From the NCBI GenBank assembly GCA_947589405.1, contig CANQBT010000056.1, positions 1 to 12,524 of the forward strand: a stretch of DNA of 12,524 bases, written 5' to 3'. Origin of the DNA: an uncultured Clostridia bacterium. GTDB lineage: Bacteria > Bacillota > Clostridia > Lachnospirales > CAG-274. A program made the translations under genes and the position numbers. The notes under the pieces are model-generated. The model saw only the letters and a list, made by a program, of their open reading frames with translations. It was not told the origin of the DNA and made no database searches. Every line of letters starts with the position of its first letter. Within the stretch, counting starts at the first letter, position 1. Below are positions 5,908 to 12,490 of this stretch, piece after piece.

Positions 5908-6711
5908 TTGAAAATAGGAAACAGAGAATTTAATAACAGAACATATGTAATGGGTATTCTGAACATCACCCCCGACAGCTTTAGCGACGGAGGAAAATAC
6001 AACAGCATTGACAGAGCGCTTAAGCGTGCTGAAGAAATGATAAAGGAAGGCGCAGATGTTATAGATATAGGCGGTGAATCCACTCGTCCCGGATATACTC
6101 CCGTAAGTGCGGCTGAGGAAACAGAAAGGACTGCTCCTATTATAGAAAAAATAAAGGAAAGAATGGATATTCCCATTTCAATAGACACATACAAGGCGGA
6201 GGTCGCCGAAGAAGCCGCAAAGGCAGGAGCAGATATGCTCAACGATATATGGGGCTTTAAAAAGGATAGTGAAATGGCTCATATTGCCGTTAAGTATAAT
6301 TTGAGCTGCTGTATAATGCACAACCGTAAGGAGCCTATATACAATGACCTTATTGCCGATGTGAGGAATGATATTGAAGAAAGTATAAATATTGGCATAA
6401 AGGCAGGACTTGACAAAAAAAGGATAATGATAGATCCGGGCATAGGCTTTGGAAAAAGCTATGAACAGAATATTGATATAATAAAGGGATTTTCCCAGCT
6501 GAATACATTGGGTTGTCCCATTTTGATAGGGGCTTCAAGAAAATCGGTAATAGGTCTTACATTGGGACTTCCTCCCGAAGAACGGCTTGAAGGCACCGTT
6601 GCCATAAGCGTTATTGCAGCCCTTAATGGAGCACTTTTCGTAAGGGTACATGATATTAAGGAAAACAAAAGAGCCATACTTATGACTGAAAAGATAATCG
6701 GAAGGTGGTAA
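5908..6711 (+). CDS. folP: Dihydropteroate synthase
   Basis: A 267-residue TIM-barrel enzyme of normal length. It condenses 6-hydroxymethyl-dihydropterin pyrophosphate with p-aminobenzoate to form 7,8-dihydropteroate in the cytoplasm, and is the sulfonamide target. Landmarks are MGILNITPDSFSDGG (15-29, first DHPS signature and pABA loop), DIGGESTRPG (53-62, second signature), SIDTYKAEVA, NDIWG (112-116), DPGIGFGK (176-183), GASRKSVIG (208-216) with the substrate-binding Lys, and RVHD (246-249). The usual MHMRG reads MHNRK (137-141), a variation within the tolerated range. The start is TTG 5908 with AGGAGGG (5894-5900) 7 bases upstream. It follows folC-HD by 39 bases and precedes folBK by one base, so the genes form one operon. 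Confidence 0.96.
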   Translation: MKIGNREFNNRTYVMGILNITPDSFSDGGKYNSIDRALKRAEEMIKEGADVIDIGGESTRPGYTPVSAAEETERTAPIIEKIKERMDIPISIDTYKAEVAEEAAKAGADMLNDIWGFKKDSEMAHIAVKYNLSCCIMHNRKEPIYNDLIADVRNDIEESINIGIKAGLDKKRIMIDPGIGFGKSYEQNIDIIKGFSQLNTLGCPILIGASRKSVIGLTLGLPPEERLEGTVAISVIAALNGALFVRVHDIKENKRAILMTEKIIGRW

Positions 6712-6712
6712 A

Positions 6713-7585
6713 ATGGATAAGGTAATAATAGAAGGACTGAACTGCTTCGGCAAACACGGAGTACTGCCTGAAGAAAATATATTGGGGCAGAATTTCATAG
6801 TAAGCTGCGAACTGTACTGCGATATTGAAAGGGCGGCAAGGACCGACAACATCGACAATGCCGTAAACTATGCGGACGCTGCGGCATTTATAACGGATTT
6901 TGTAAAAAGCAATGTATTCAAGCTTATTGAAACGCTGGCGTCACGTCTTGCAGAAGAGCTGCTTAAAAAATTCGATATAAGTAAAATAAAAATTAAAATC
7001 GATAAACCGTCTGCGCCTATGGATTTATCTTTTAAAACCGTTGCTGTGGAAATAACAAGAAAATGGAACAGGGCTTATATAGGTCTTGGCTCCAATATAG
7101 GCGACAAAAAAGCTTATCTTGACATGGCTGTAAAGGAGCTTTCGTCAGATGATAATATAAAGCTTATAAAAACTGCCAAGTATATTGAAACGGAACCTTA
7201 CGGCTATGAGCAGCAGGATATTTTTCTGAACAGCGCAGCAGAAATAGATACTCTCTATTCACCCTATGCACTTCTGGACAAGCTTCACGATATAGAAGCC
7301 CTTGCCCTGAGGGAAAGGAAAATACATTGGGGACCCCGTACTCTCGATATAGATATACTCTTGTATGAGGATATTATACTAAACGATGAAAAGCTCACCA
7401 TACCTCATGCAGATATGCCTAACCGTAATTTTGTGCTTGAACCTCTTTGCTCTATTGCTCCCTATGCCATAGACCCTGTAAGCGGCTTAAGCATAAGGGA
7501 AATGTACAGACGGCTAAATGAAAGGCTCTCCTTTGATATTTTCAATGAACAGCATACTGACAATATAACGGCAAATCGTCAATAA
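6713..7585 (+). CDS. folBK: Bifunctional dihydroneopterin aldolase / HPPK
   Basis: A 290-residue two-domain enzyme. Residues 1-118 are FolB: EGLNCFGKHGVLPEE (7-21) with the pterin-anchoring Glu region, VNYADAAAFI, LIETLASRLAEELL, and Lys98 in IDKPSAP, the catalytic lysine region; it cleaves dihydroneopterin to 6-hydroxymethyl-dihydropterin and glycolaldehyde. Residues 119-290 are FolK: YIGLGSNIGD (122-131), ETEPYGYEQQDIFLN, WGPRTLDIDIL (206-216) with metal ligands D212 and D214, and IPHADMPNRNFVLEPL (230-245); it transfers pyrophosphate from ATP. ATG 6713 follows the folP stop after one base, with GAAGGTGG as ribosome site inside folP. FolB-FolK fusions are known in several bacteria and make successive steps of the pathway from one polypeptide. 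No terminator is visible after the stop. Confidence 0.95.
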   Translation: MDKVIIEGLNCFGKHGVLPEENILGQNFIVSCELYCDIERAARTDNIDNAVNYADAAAFITDFVKSNVFKLIETLASRLAEELLKKFDISKIKIKIDKPSAPMDLSFKTVAVEITRKWNRAYIGLGSNIGDKKAYLDMAVKELSSDDNIKLIKTAKYIETEPYGYEQQDIFLNSAAEIDTLYSPYALLDKLHDIEALALRERKIHWGPRTLDIDILLYEDIILNDEKLTIPHADMPNRNFVLEPLCSIAPYAIDPVSGLSIREMYRRLNERLSFDIFNEQHTDNITANRQ

Positions 7586-7596
7586 ATATAAAATGA

Positions 7597-7625
7597 TTGC
7601 CATTTATGTAACGACATTGTATAAT
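7597..7625 (+). promoter_or_regulatory. Promoter of the HerA-like ATPase gene
   Basis: TTGCCA (7597-7602), a 17-bp spacer and a consensus TATAAT (7620-7625). The start would fall near 7632, about 35 bases before the ATG. As no terminator follows folBK, read-through from the folate operon is also possible. Confidence 0.6.
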
Positions 7626-7666
7626 TACAGTAATAAAAATAATATTTATAAGATAGGAGGGAAATT

Positions 7667-9202
7667 ATGTATACCAATGATGGAAAGCTGTGGATCGCAA
7701 CAGGTGAAACGCCTATTTTCCTTGATCCGTCAATGGCTAACAGACATGGGCTCATTGCCGGAGCCACAGGCACAGGAAAGACCATAAGCCTTAAGGTAAT
7801 GGCAGAAACATTAAGCGATGCAGGCGTACCCGTATTTATGGTCGATATAAAGGGAGATGTCTGCGGAATTGCCCAAAAGGGCAATGAAGGCAATGTACAT
7901 GTAGTAGAGCAGCTTAAGAAATGTAATGTCGACTGCGAATTTAAAGGCAAGGAATATCCTGTAATGTTCTGGGACGTTTTCGGTGAAAAGGGTGTTCCTG
8001 TCAGGACAACTATTTCAGCAATGGGACCCGTGCTTTTGTCAAGGCTTCTGGATCTCAATCCCACACAGAGCGGTATTCTGGATATAGCCTTCAGAATAGC
8101 CGATGACAAGCAGCTGCTTCTTATAGACATAAAGGATCTTAAGGCTATTCTCCGGTACGTAGCCGACAACGCCAAAGAAATCCAGACGGAGTACGGCAAC
8201 GTGTCTTCACAGAGTGTTGGCGCTATCACAAGAGCCCTTCTCTCTCTTGAGGACGCAGGCGGCAATATATTCTTCGGCGAACCCGACCTGGATATAAAGG
8301 ACTGGGTAAGGCTCAATAACATGAGCAAGGGAGTCATCAATGTGCTGGACTGTGTTAAGCTTGGCAATAATCCCAAGCTTTATTCCACATTCCTGCTTTG
8401 GCTCCTTACAGATCTGTATGAGACCTTCCCCGAAGTAGGCGATATGGACAAGCCCGGAATGGTATTTTTCTTTGACGAAGCCCATTTACTCTTTAACGAT
8501 GCGCCTAAAGCCCTTTTGGAAAAGCTGGAGCAGGTCGTAAGGCTCATACGTTCAAAGGGTATAGGCATATATTTTATTACTCAAAGTCCTTCCGATATTC
8601 CCGAAACGATACTTGCGCAGCTTGGCAACAGAATACAGCATGCTCTCAGAGCCTTTACGCCTAACGAACAGAAGGCTATAAAGACTGCTGCTCAGACCTT
8701 CAGACCAAATCCTGCCTTTGACACTACCGAAGCAATAACAGTACTTGGCACAGGAGAAGCCCTTGTATCATTTTTGGCTGACGACGGTTCACCTTCTATG
8801 GTACAGAAGGCATTTATACTGCCGCCCCAGAGCTTTATGGGCGCTTGCGATGAGTCAACAAGGCAGAATATTATAAATGCATCTGACCTCTACATGAAAT
8901 ATAAGGATACTGTAGACAACAGATCCGCCTATGAAGCCCTTGCCGAAATAGAAGCAGAGGAGGAGGCCGAAAAGCTTAAGGCAAAGCAGGAGGCAGAAGC
9001 CGCTAAGGAGGCTGCCAAAAAAGCTAAGGAAGAGGAAAAGGAAAGAGAAAGAGAAGAGCGTGAGAGAGAAAGGGAAAGAAAGCATCATGCCGATACAATA
9101 AGTAAAATTGCCACAAGTACCGTAAGGAGTACTCTCGGACAAATAGGCAGAGATGTCAGCCGTAATCTCGTAAGAGGATTATTCGGCAACCTTAAAAAAT
9201 AG
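7667..9202 (+). CDS. HerA/YjgR-family (DUF853) ATPase
   Basis: A 511-residue RecA/FtsK-like ATPase. Residues 8-30 resemble the short lead of the YjgR group. Walker A is GATGTGKT (32-39), the MVDIKGD segment (58-64) is the family's strand after the P-loop, Walker B is MVFFFDEAHLLF (265-276) with D270-E271, FITQSP (303-308) is sensor-like, and an Arg-rich stretch (NRIQHALRAFTPNEQ) carries candidate arginine fingers. Residues 423-475 are a charged, probably helical tail rich in Glu, Arg, Lys and Ala, followed by GQIGRDVSRNLVRGLFG, the conserved YjgR C-terminus. The ATG at 7667 has AGGAGGG at 7655-7661. HerA relatives form hexamers that translocate DNA, but no nuclease partner such as NurA or SIR2 lies beside this gene, so a defence role is not supported here. 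The cellular role of the YjgR group is not well established. Confidence 0.9.
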   Translation: MYTNDGKLWIATGETPIFLDPSMANRHGLIAGATGTGKTISLKVMAETLSDAGVPVFMVDIKGDVCGIAQKGNEGNVHVVEQLKKCNVDCEFKGKEYPVMFWDVFGEKGVPVRTTISAMGPVLLSRLLDLNPTQSGILDIAFRIADDKQLLLIDIKDLKAILRYVADNAKEIQTEYGNVSSQSVGAITRALLSLEDAGGNIFFGEPDLDIKDWVRLNNMSKGVINVLDCVKLGNNPKLYSTFLLWLLTDLYETFPEVGDMDKPGMVFFFDEAHLLFNDAPKALLEKLEQVVRLIRSKGIGIYFITQSPSDIPETILAQLGNRIQHALRAFTPNEQKAIKTAAQTFRPNPAFDTTEAITVLGTGEALVSFLADDGSPSMVQKAFILPPQSFMGACDESTRQNIINASDLYMKYKDTVDNRSAYEALAEIEAEEEAEKLKAKQEAEAAKEAAKKAKEEEKEREREERERERERKHHADTISKIATSTVRSTLGQIGRDVSRNLVRGLFGNLKK

Positions 9203-9411
9203 CAGGGATCATATAAGTGTATTGTTTGCACTATCGAATATATAACAATACATTTGGCAATATTTTTAATATGGCTTGATTCAGCAAGATATACAAAAAA
9301 CATATAATATTTTTCCTATAACTGTTATAATATAGAGAATATATGTGCAAAATCCTCTTTTAAAAATAACAAAAAAAGACCCTAAAATATACAACCTGCA
9401 TAATTATTAAT

Positions 9412-9438
9412 TTTTTGTAAATAAATTATTTACAAAAA
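9412..9438. repeat. 27-bp perfect palindrome, operator-like
   Basis: The arms TTTTTGTAAATAA and TTATTTACAAAAA are perfect reverse complements of 13 bp around one central A (9425). A one-base centre is too tight for an RNA loop, so this looks more like a protein-binding dyad. It ends 22 bp upstream of the -35 box at 9461. It is not the same motif as the XRE palindromes. Confidence 0.6.
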
Positions 9439-9460
9439 TAACAAATCCCTTCTATGTTTC

Positions 9461-9489
9461 TTGAATTTTTTTGTATATTATGTTAGAAT
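9461..9489 (+). promoter_or_regulatory. Promoter of a putative short transcript
   Basis: TTGAAT (9461-9466), a 17-bp spacer and TAGAAT (9484-9489) with an extended -10 TG at 9481-9482. The predicted start is near 9496. Confidence 0.55.
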
Positions 9490-9495
9490 GGTTTC

Positions 9496-9565
9496 AACAG
9501 GAAGTTAAGAATTAGGGAGAAAAATTAGGTAAAGATTGCGCCGCTGTGTAAACAGCGGCGTTTTT
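9496..9565 (+). ncRNA. Candidate small RNA of about 70 nt
   Basis: The segment between the promoter at 9461-9489 and the terminator at 9539-9565 has no open frame. Its 5' half is purine-rich and unstructured, with AATTAGG repeated at 9510-9516 and 9523-9529; its 3' half is the GC-rich terminator hairpin. The aminotransferase has its own promoter after the terminator, so this RNA is not needed to express that gene. It matches no RNA family that I recognise. Alternatives are an attenuating leader or a terminator for the HerA-like gene with a chance promoter. Confidence 0.35.
9539..9565 (+). terminator. Strong intrinsic terminator with GNRA-type loop
   Basis: CGCCGCTGT (9539-9547) pairs perfectly with ACAGCGGCG (9552-9560) around the tetraloop GTAA, followed by five T. 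It should end transcripts coming from the HerA-like gene or from the short-transcript promoter. Confidence 0.88.
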
Positions 9566-9576
9566 CTTTACAGGGA

Positions 9577-9605
9577 TTGCATTTATTCTCAGAATGTTCT
9601 ATAAT
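9577..9605 (+). promoter_or_regulatory. Promoter of the aminotransferase gene
   Basis: TTGCAT (9577-9582), a 17-bp spacer and a consensus TATAAT (9600-9605), placed directly after the terminator. The leader is about 26 bases and ends in GGGAGGA. Confidence 0.7.
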
Positions 9606-9637
9606 TAATAAAAAAACAAATTCGGGAGGAATGAAAA

Positions 9638-10822
9638 ATGGTATCTGAAAAAATGGCACAGCTCGTTGCAGGCAGTTCTATAATTAGAGCAATGTTCCAG
9701 GACGGAAAAATGATGGCGGAAAAATACGGCAGAGAAAACGTATACGATTTTTCTCTCGGCAACCCTTCTATAGTACCTCCGTCAAGCGTAAAGGAAGCCA
9801 TTATAGACATAGCTTCCAATGAGCCGGAAATGGAGCTGCACGGCTATATGAGCAACGAAGGCTTTGACGATGTAAGACAGACTGTTGCTGAATACACAAA
9901 CAAAACTCACGGCACGAACCTTTCTGCCAAGAATATCATTATGACAGTAGGCGCAGCAGGAGGACTTAACGTCGCACTCAAATCTCTTATAAATCCGGGA
10001 GATGAGGTCATTGTCGTAGCGCCCTACTTTGGAGAATACGACAACTATATTTCCAATTTCGACGGTAAAAAGGTAGTTATAAGTCCTGACTACAAAAAGT
10101 TCTCAATTAATTTTGATGAGCTGGAGGCCAAAATCACACCTAAGACAAAATTTATGATAATAAACAGCCCCAATAACCCTACAGGCGCTGTATATTCCCA
10201 AGAGGATATTAAGAAGCTGGCTTCCATACTCGATGCAAAGCAAAAGGAATACGGCACGTCCATTTTCCTTTTCAGCGATGAACCATACAGAGAAATAGCC
10301 TTTAACGGCATAAAGGTCCCCTATATCGCAAACTACTACAGGAACGCTATAATAGGATATTCCTATTCCAAGAGCCTTTCTCTTCCCGGTGAAAGAATAG
10401 GCTATCTTGCAGTTCCAAGTGAGCTTGACGATTTTGAGGACACCATTGTAGCAATGGGCGTTGCCACAAGAATAATGGGCTTTGTAAATGCACCCAGTCT
10501 TATGCAGAAGGTTATCGCCAGATGTATCGGTCAGACCTCTGACCTAAGTGTTTATGAGGAGAACAAGAATATTCTCTATAAGGCGCTTACGGAATACGGC
10601 TATGAGTGTACAGAACCCGGCGGTACATTCTACATGTTTCCAAAATGTCCTATACCCGATGACAAGGAATTCTGCGCAAAGGCAAAGGACTTCCGTCTTG
10701 TAATAGTTCCCGGTACAGGCTTCAGCTGTCCCGGCTATTTCAGAATTGCCTTCTGCGTTGATAAGTCAACTGTACTCAATTCACTTGACAGCTTTAAAAA
10801 GCTTATCGATTTCTATAAATAA
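9638..10822 (+). CDS. Class I/II PLP-dependent aminotransferase
   Basis: A 394-residue fold-type I aminotransferase of full family length. It moves an amino group between an amino acid and a 2-oxo acid using pyridoxal phosphate, in the cytoplasm. FSLGNPSIVPP (38-48) is the substrate-entry region, GAAGGL (105-110) the phosphate-binding turn, NSPNNPTG (176-183) holds the ring-contacting Asn180, SDEPYREI (213-220) holds Asp214 that pairs with the PLP nitrogen, and SYSKSLSLPGER (242-253) holds the Schiff-base Lys245. YFRIAF (367-372) gives Arg369, the carboxylate-binding arginine. The ATG at 9638 follows CGGGAGGA (9624-9631) after 6 bases. It is transcribed alone. Substrate preference cannot be read; aspartate, alanine or aromatic amino acids are options for this subgroup. 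Confidence 0.93.
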   Translation: MVSEKMAQLVAGSSIIRAMFQDGKMMAEKYGRENVYDFSLGNPSIVPPSSVKEAIIDIASNEPEMELHGYMSNEGFDDVRQTVAEYTNKTHGTNLSAKNIIMTVGAAGGLNVALKSLINPGDEVIVVAPYFGEYDNYISNFDGKKVVISPDYKKFSINFDELEAKITPKTKFMIINSPNNPTGAVYSQEDIKKLASILDAKQKEYGTSIFLFSDEPYREIAFNGIKVPYIANYYRNAIIGYSYSKSLSLPGERIGYLAVPSELDDFEDTIVAMGVATRIMGFVNAPSLMQKVIARCIGQTSDLSVYEENKNILYKALTEYGYECTEPGGTFYMFPKCPIPDDKEFCAKAKDFRLVIVPGTGFSCPGYFRIAFCVDKSTVLNSLDSFKKLIDFYK

Positions 10823-10867
10823 AATGGCTGTTGGTTAGCATGATCGACCGCAGTATTCACCTTAAAG

Positions 10868-10997
10868 CGACCCTTCCACCATGCTACGCATGGTCCCCTT
10901 CCCTCCCCTCCTCTCTTGCCTCCCCTAGCCCGCAGGGCGTCGGAGGGGAGGGGGACCGTTTCAAACAATTTTATTGTTTGAAATGGTGGAAGGGTCG
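10868..10997. mobile_element. 130-bp MITE-like element with 15-bp terminal inverted repeats
   Basis: CGACCCTTCCACCAT (10868-10882) and its exact reverse complement (10983-10997) bound the element. TAAAG directly abuts both ends (10863-10867 and 10998-11002), which reads as a 5-bp target-site duplication. Inside are further dyads: ACCATGC/GCATGGT (10878-10894), a GC-rich stem built from CCTCCCCTCC (10902-10911) with 10942-10951 capped by GCCC-GCA-GGGC (10928-10938), and TTTCAAACAAT/ATTGTTTGAAA (10959-10983). It carries no transposase. Its GC-rich centre differs sharply from the surroundings. The whole could fold into a multi-arm RNA and may act on termination after the aminotransferase gene. 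The transposase family that moved it is not identifiable. Confidence 0.7.
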
Positions 10998-11037
10998 TAA
11001 AGTAATACATAAAAAATCCAATCCCCAAGCCAAACAA

Positions 11038-11088
11038 AGCTGCCACACTATGACCTCTTAGATCATAATGGGGCAGCTCATCATTTTT
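11038..11088 (+). terminator. Possible terminator before the anion transporter
   Basis: AGCTGCC (11038-11044) pairs with GGCAGCT (11072-11078), with an inner TATGA/TCATA stem (11049-11053/11063-11067). Five T follow only after a 5-base gap, so termination may be weak. A TATAAT at 11088-11093 could be the -10 of the next gene, but it has no convincing -35. Confidence 0.45.
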
Positions 11089-11111
11089 ATAATAACCGAA
11101 AGGCATACTTC

Positions 11112-12239
11112 ATGAGAAAGACGATAGATTTCATAAAAAAAGAAACGATACTCTGCATAGCAATACTTTTGGGGCTTATGTCAATGCTCCTTGTACACCC
11201 CGACAGAGAGTATATTACATATATAAATACCGATACTCTTATACTGCTCTTTTGCCTTATGGCAATAATGGCAGGACTTGACAGCATAGGCATATTTTCA
11301 ATGGCAGGCGCCCATCTTCTTAAAAGGGTACACACAACAAGAGCGTTGGAGATTGTACTTGTAATGCTCTGCTTTTTTACAAGCATGGCAATCACAAATG
11401 ACATTGCTCTTATTACTTTTGTACCCTTTACGCTTCAAGTATTCAAAATGACAGGTATGAAGGACTACAAAAGGCTCATAGGGATAGTGGTGCTTCAAAC
11501 CGCTGCCGCAAATCTTGGAAGCATGCTCACTCCCGTAGGCAATCCTCAGAACATATATCTTTATTCCATATCCTCTATGGATTTATCTGAATTTATTGCC
11601 GTGACATTGCCCTATGGGGCGCTTTCATTTTTACTGCTTGTTATTATCATTGTGTTTAACAAAAAAGAAAGCATAAGCAATATAGAGGTATACTGTGACT
11701 GCTCTGCTTTTTCTGCAAAAAAGGCACTCCTATATGCCCTACTTTTTGTCCTCTCCCTTTTGACTCTCAGCAGAATTATACCGTATCTGCTTCTCCTTGC
11801 AGCCGTAACGGTCGCCCTGCTTCTCTTTGACAGAAAAATATTCAGAAATATAGACTATACTCTTCTTCTGACATTTGTAGGCTTTTTTGTATTTACGGGA
11901 AATATAGGCAGAGTAGAGTGTATAAACAGCTTTATTGCAAAAGCCGTAAACGGCAGCGAGGTAATAATATCCGTGCTTCTCAGCCAGATCATAAGCAATG
12001 TTCCGGCAGCCCTTCTTCTTTCGGGCTTTACGGAAAAATGGCGGCTTCTTATAGTCGGTACGAATATAGGCGGGCTTGGCACTCTTATAGCGTCAATGGC
12101 AAGTCTTATTTCATATAAATATATTGCAAGAAATTATCCCAAGCTAAGACTTAAATATCTGGGATACTTTACATTGGTGAATATTATATTCCTTATAGCC
12201 CTTATGAATCTGTATTACATAGTTTTACGCCGAGCATAA
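11112..12239 (+). CDS. SLC13/ArsB-type anion transporter (ion transporter superfamily)
   Basis: A 375-residue membrane protein with about 10 hydrophobic segments in two related halves. The family hallmarks are ITNDIALITFVPF (94-106) and LGSMLTPVGNPQNIYLY (135-151) in the first half, and LSQIISNVPAALLLSGF (290-306) and GTNIGGLGTLIASMASLISYK (316-336) in the second. These are the paired Asn/Pro/Gly motifs of the re-entrant hairpins that form the substrate and sodium site in citrate, dicarboxylate, ArsB and NhaD carriers. It is shorter than most (420-480 residues) but both halves are present. The substrate is not determinable; di- or tricarboxylates or another anion are possible. ATG 11112 has a weak GAAAGG site 8 bases upstream. 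No partner ATPase or regulator is adjacent. Confidence 0.87.
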   Translation: MRKTIDFIKKETILCIAILLGLMSMLLVHPDREYITYINTDTLILLFCLMAIMAGLDSIGIFSMAGAHLLKRVHTTRALEIVLVMLCFFTSMAITNDIALITFVPFTLQVFKMTGMKDYKRLIGIVVLQTAAANLGSMLTPVGNPQNIYLYSISSMDLSEFIAVTLPYGALSFLLLVIIIVFNKKESISNIEVYCDCSAFSAKKALLYALLFVLSLLTLSRIIPYLLLLAAVTVALLLFDRKIFRNIDYTLLLTFVGFFVFTGNIGRVECINSFIAKAVNGSEVIISVLLSQIISNVPAALLLSGFTEKWRLLIVGTNIGGLGTLIASMASLISYKYIARNYPKLRLKYLGYFTLVNIIFLIALMNLYYIVLRRA

Positions 12240-12256
12240 AATTGCGTAATTTTTTC

Positions 12257-12285
12257 TTGACAAATTACCCTTATTATATTATAAT
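12257..12285 (+). promoter_or_regulatory. Consensus promoter of tRNA-Phe
   Basis: TTGACA (12257-12262) and TATAAT (12280-12285) are both perfect consensus, with a 17-bp spacer, as expected for a strong stable-RNA promoter. The start should be near 12292, about 19 bases before the mature tRNA 5' end. Confidence 0.88.
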
Positions 12286-12310
12286 AACCTATGTTGCCGT
12301 TGGCTAAAGA

Positions 12311-12383
<73 letters not shown>

Positions 12384-12386
12384 TTT

Positions 12387-12434
12387 AAAAAGACTATATG
12401 CAAATACCGTAACGGTATTGCATATAGTCTTTTT
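12387..12434. terminator. Long bidirectional terminator hairpin after tRNA-Phe
   Basis: The stem runs AAAAAGACTATATGCA (from 12387) against its complement ending TTTTT at 12434, closing on CCG-TAA-CGG, with one bulged A. The A and T tracts at either side make it a terminator in both directions. Confidence 0.85.
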
Positions 12435-12489
12435 AGCGTGTCGATTTTATCGACACGCTTGAAAGAAATGCTTTTTGGCATTTCTTTCA
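12435..12489. repeat. Two further tandem perfect hairpins
   Basis: Immediately after the terminator, AGCGTGTCGAT/ATCGACACGCT (12435-12459, 11-bp stem, loop TTT) is followed without a gap by TGAAAGAAATGC/GCATTTCTTTCA (12460-12489, 12-bp stem, loop TTTTTG). Neither has its own T tract on the plus strand. Confidence 0.8.
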
Positions 12490-12490
12490 G

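Larger units (their letters stand above)
9203..9637. other. 435-base non-coding stretch
   Basis: AT-rich spacer between the HerA-like gene and the aminotransferase. No obvious terminator follows the HerA-like stop. A TATAAT with TG extension lies at 9323-9331 without a -35 partner. The stretch also holds a 27-bp palindrome (9412-9438), a candidate short-transcript promoter (9461-9489), a strong terminator (9539-9565) and the aminotransferase promoter (9577-9605). No open frame with a ribosome site is present. Confidence 0.7.

Noticed and set aside
5874..6242. Long minus-strand frame opposite folP
   Set aside because: It is a shadow of a strongly conserved gene; its Ser/Ile-rich translation matches reverse-strand codon bias.
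7667..9202. HerA-like ATPase as part of a defence island
   Set aside because: The neighbours are folate and amino-acid metabolism genes; there is no nuclease, SIR2, NurA or other defence gene, and the C-terminus fits the YjgR housekeeping group.
9454..9516. Tiny frames starting at ATG 9454 or 9480 in the orphan transcript region
   Set aside because: They have 10-11 codons, no ribosome site, and start within the promoter itself.
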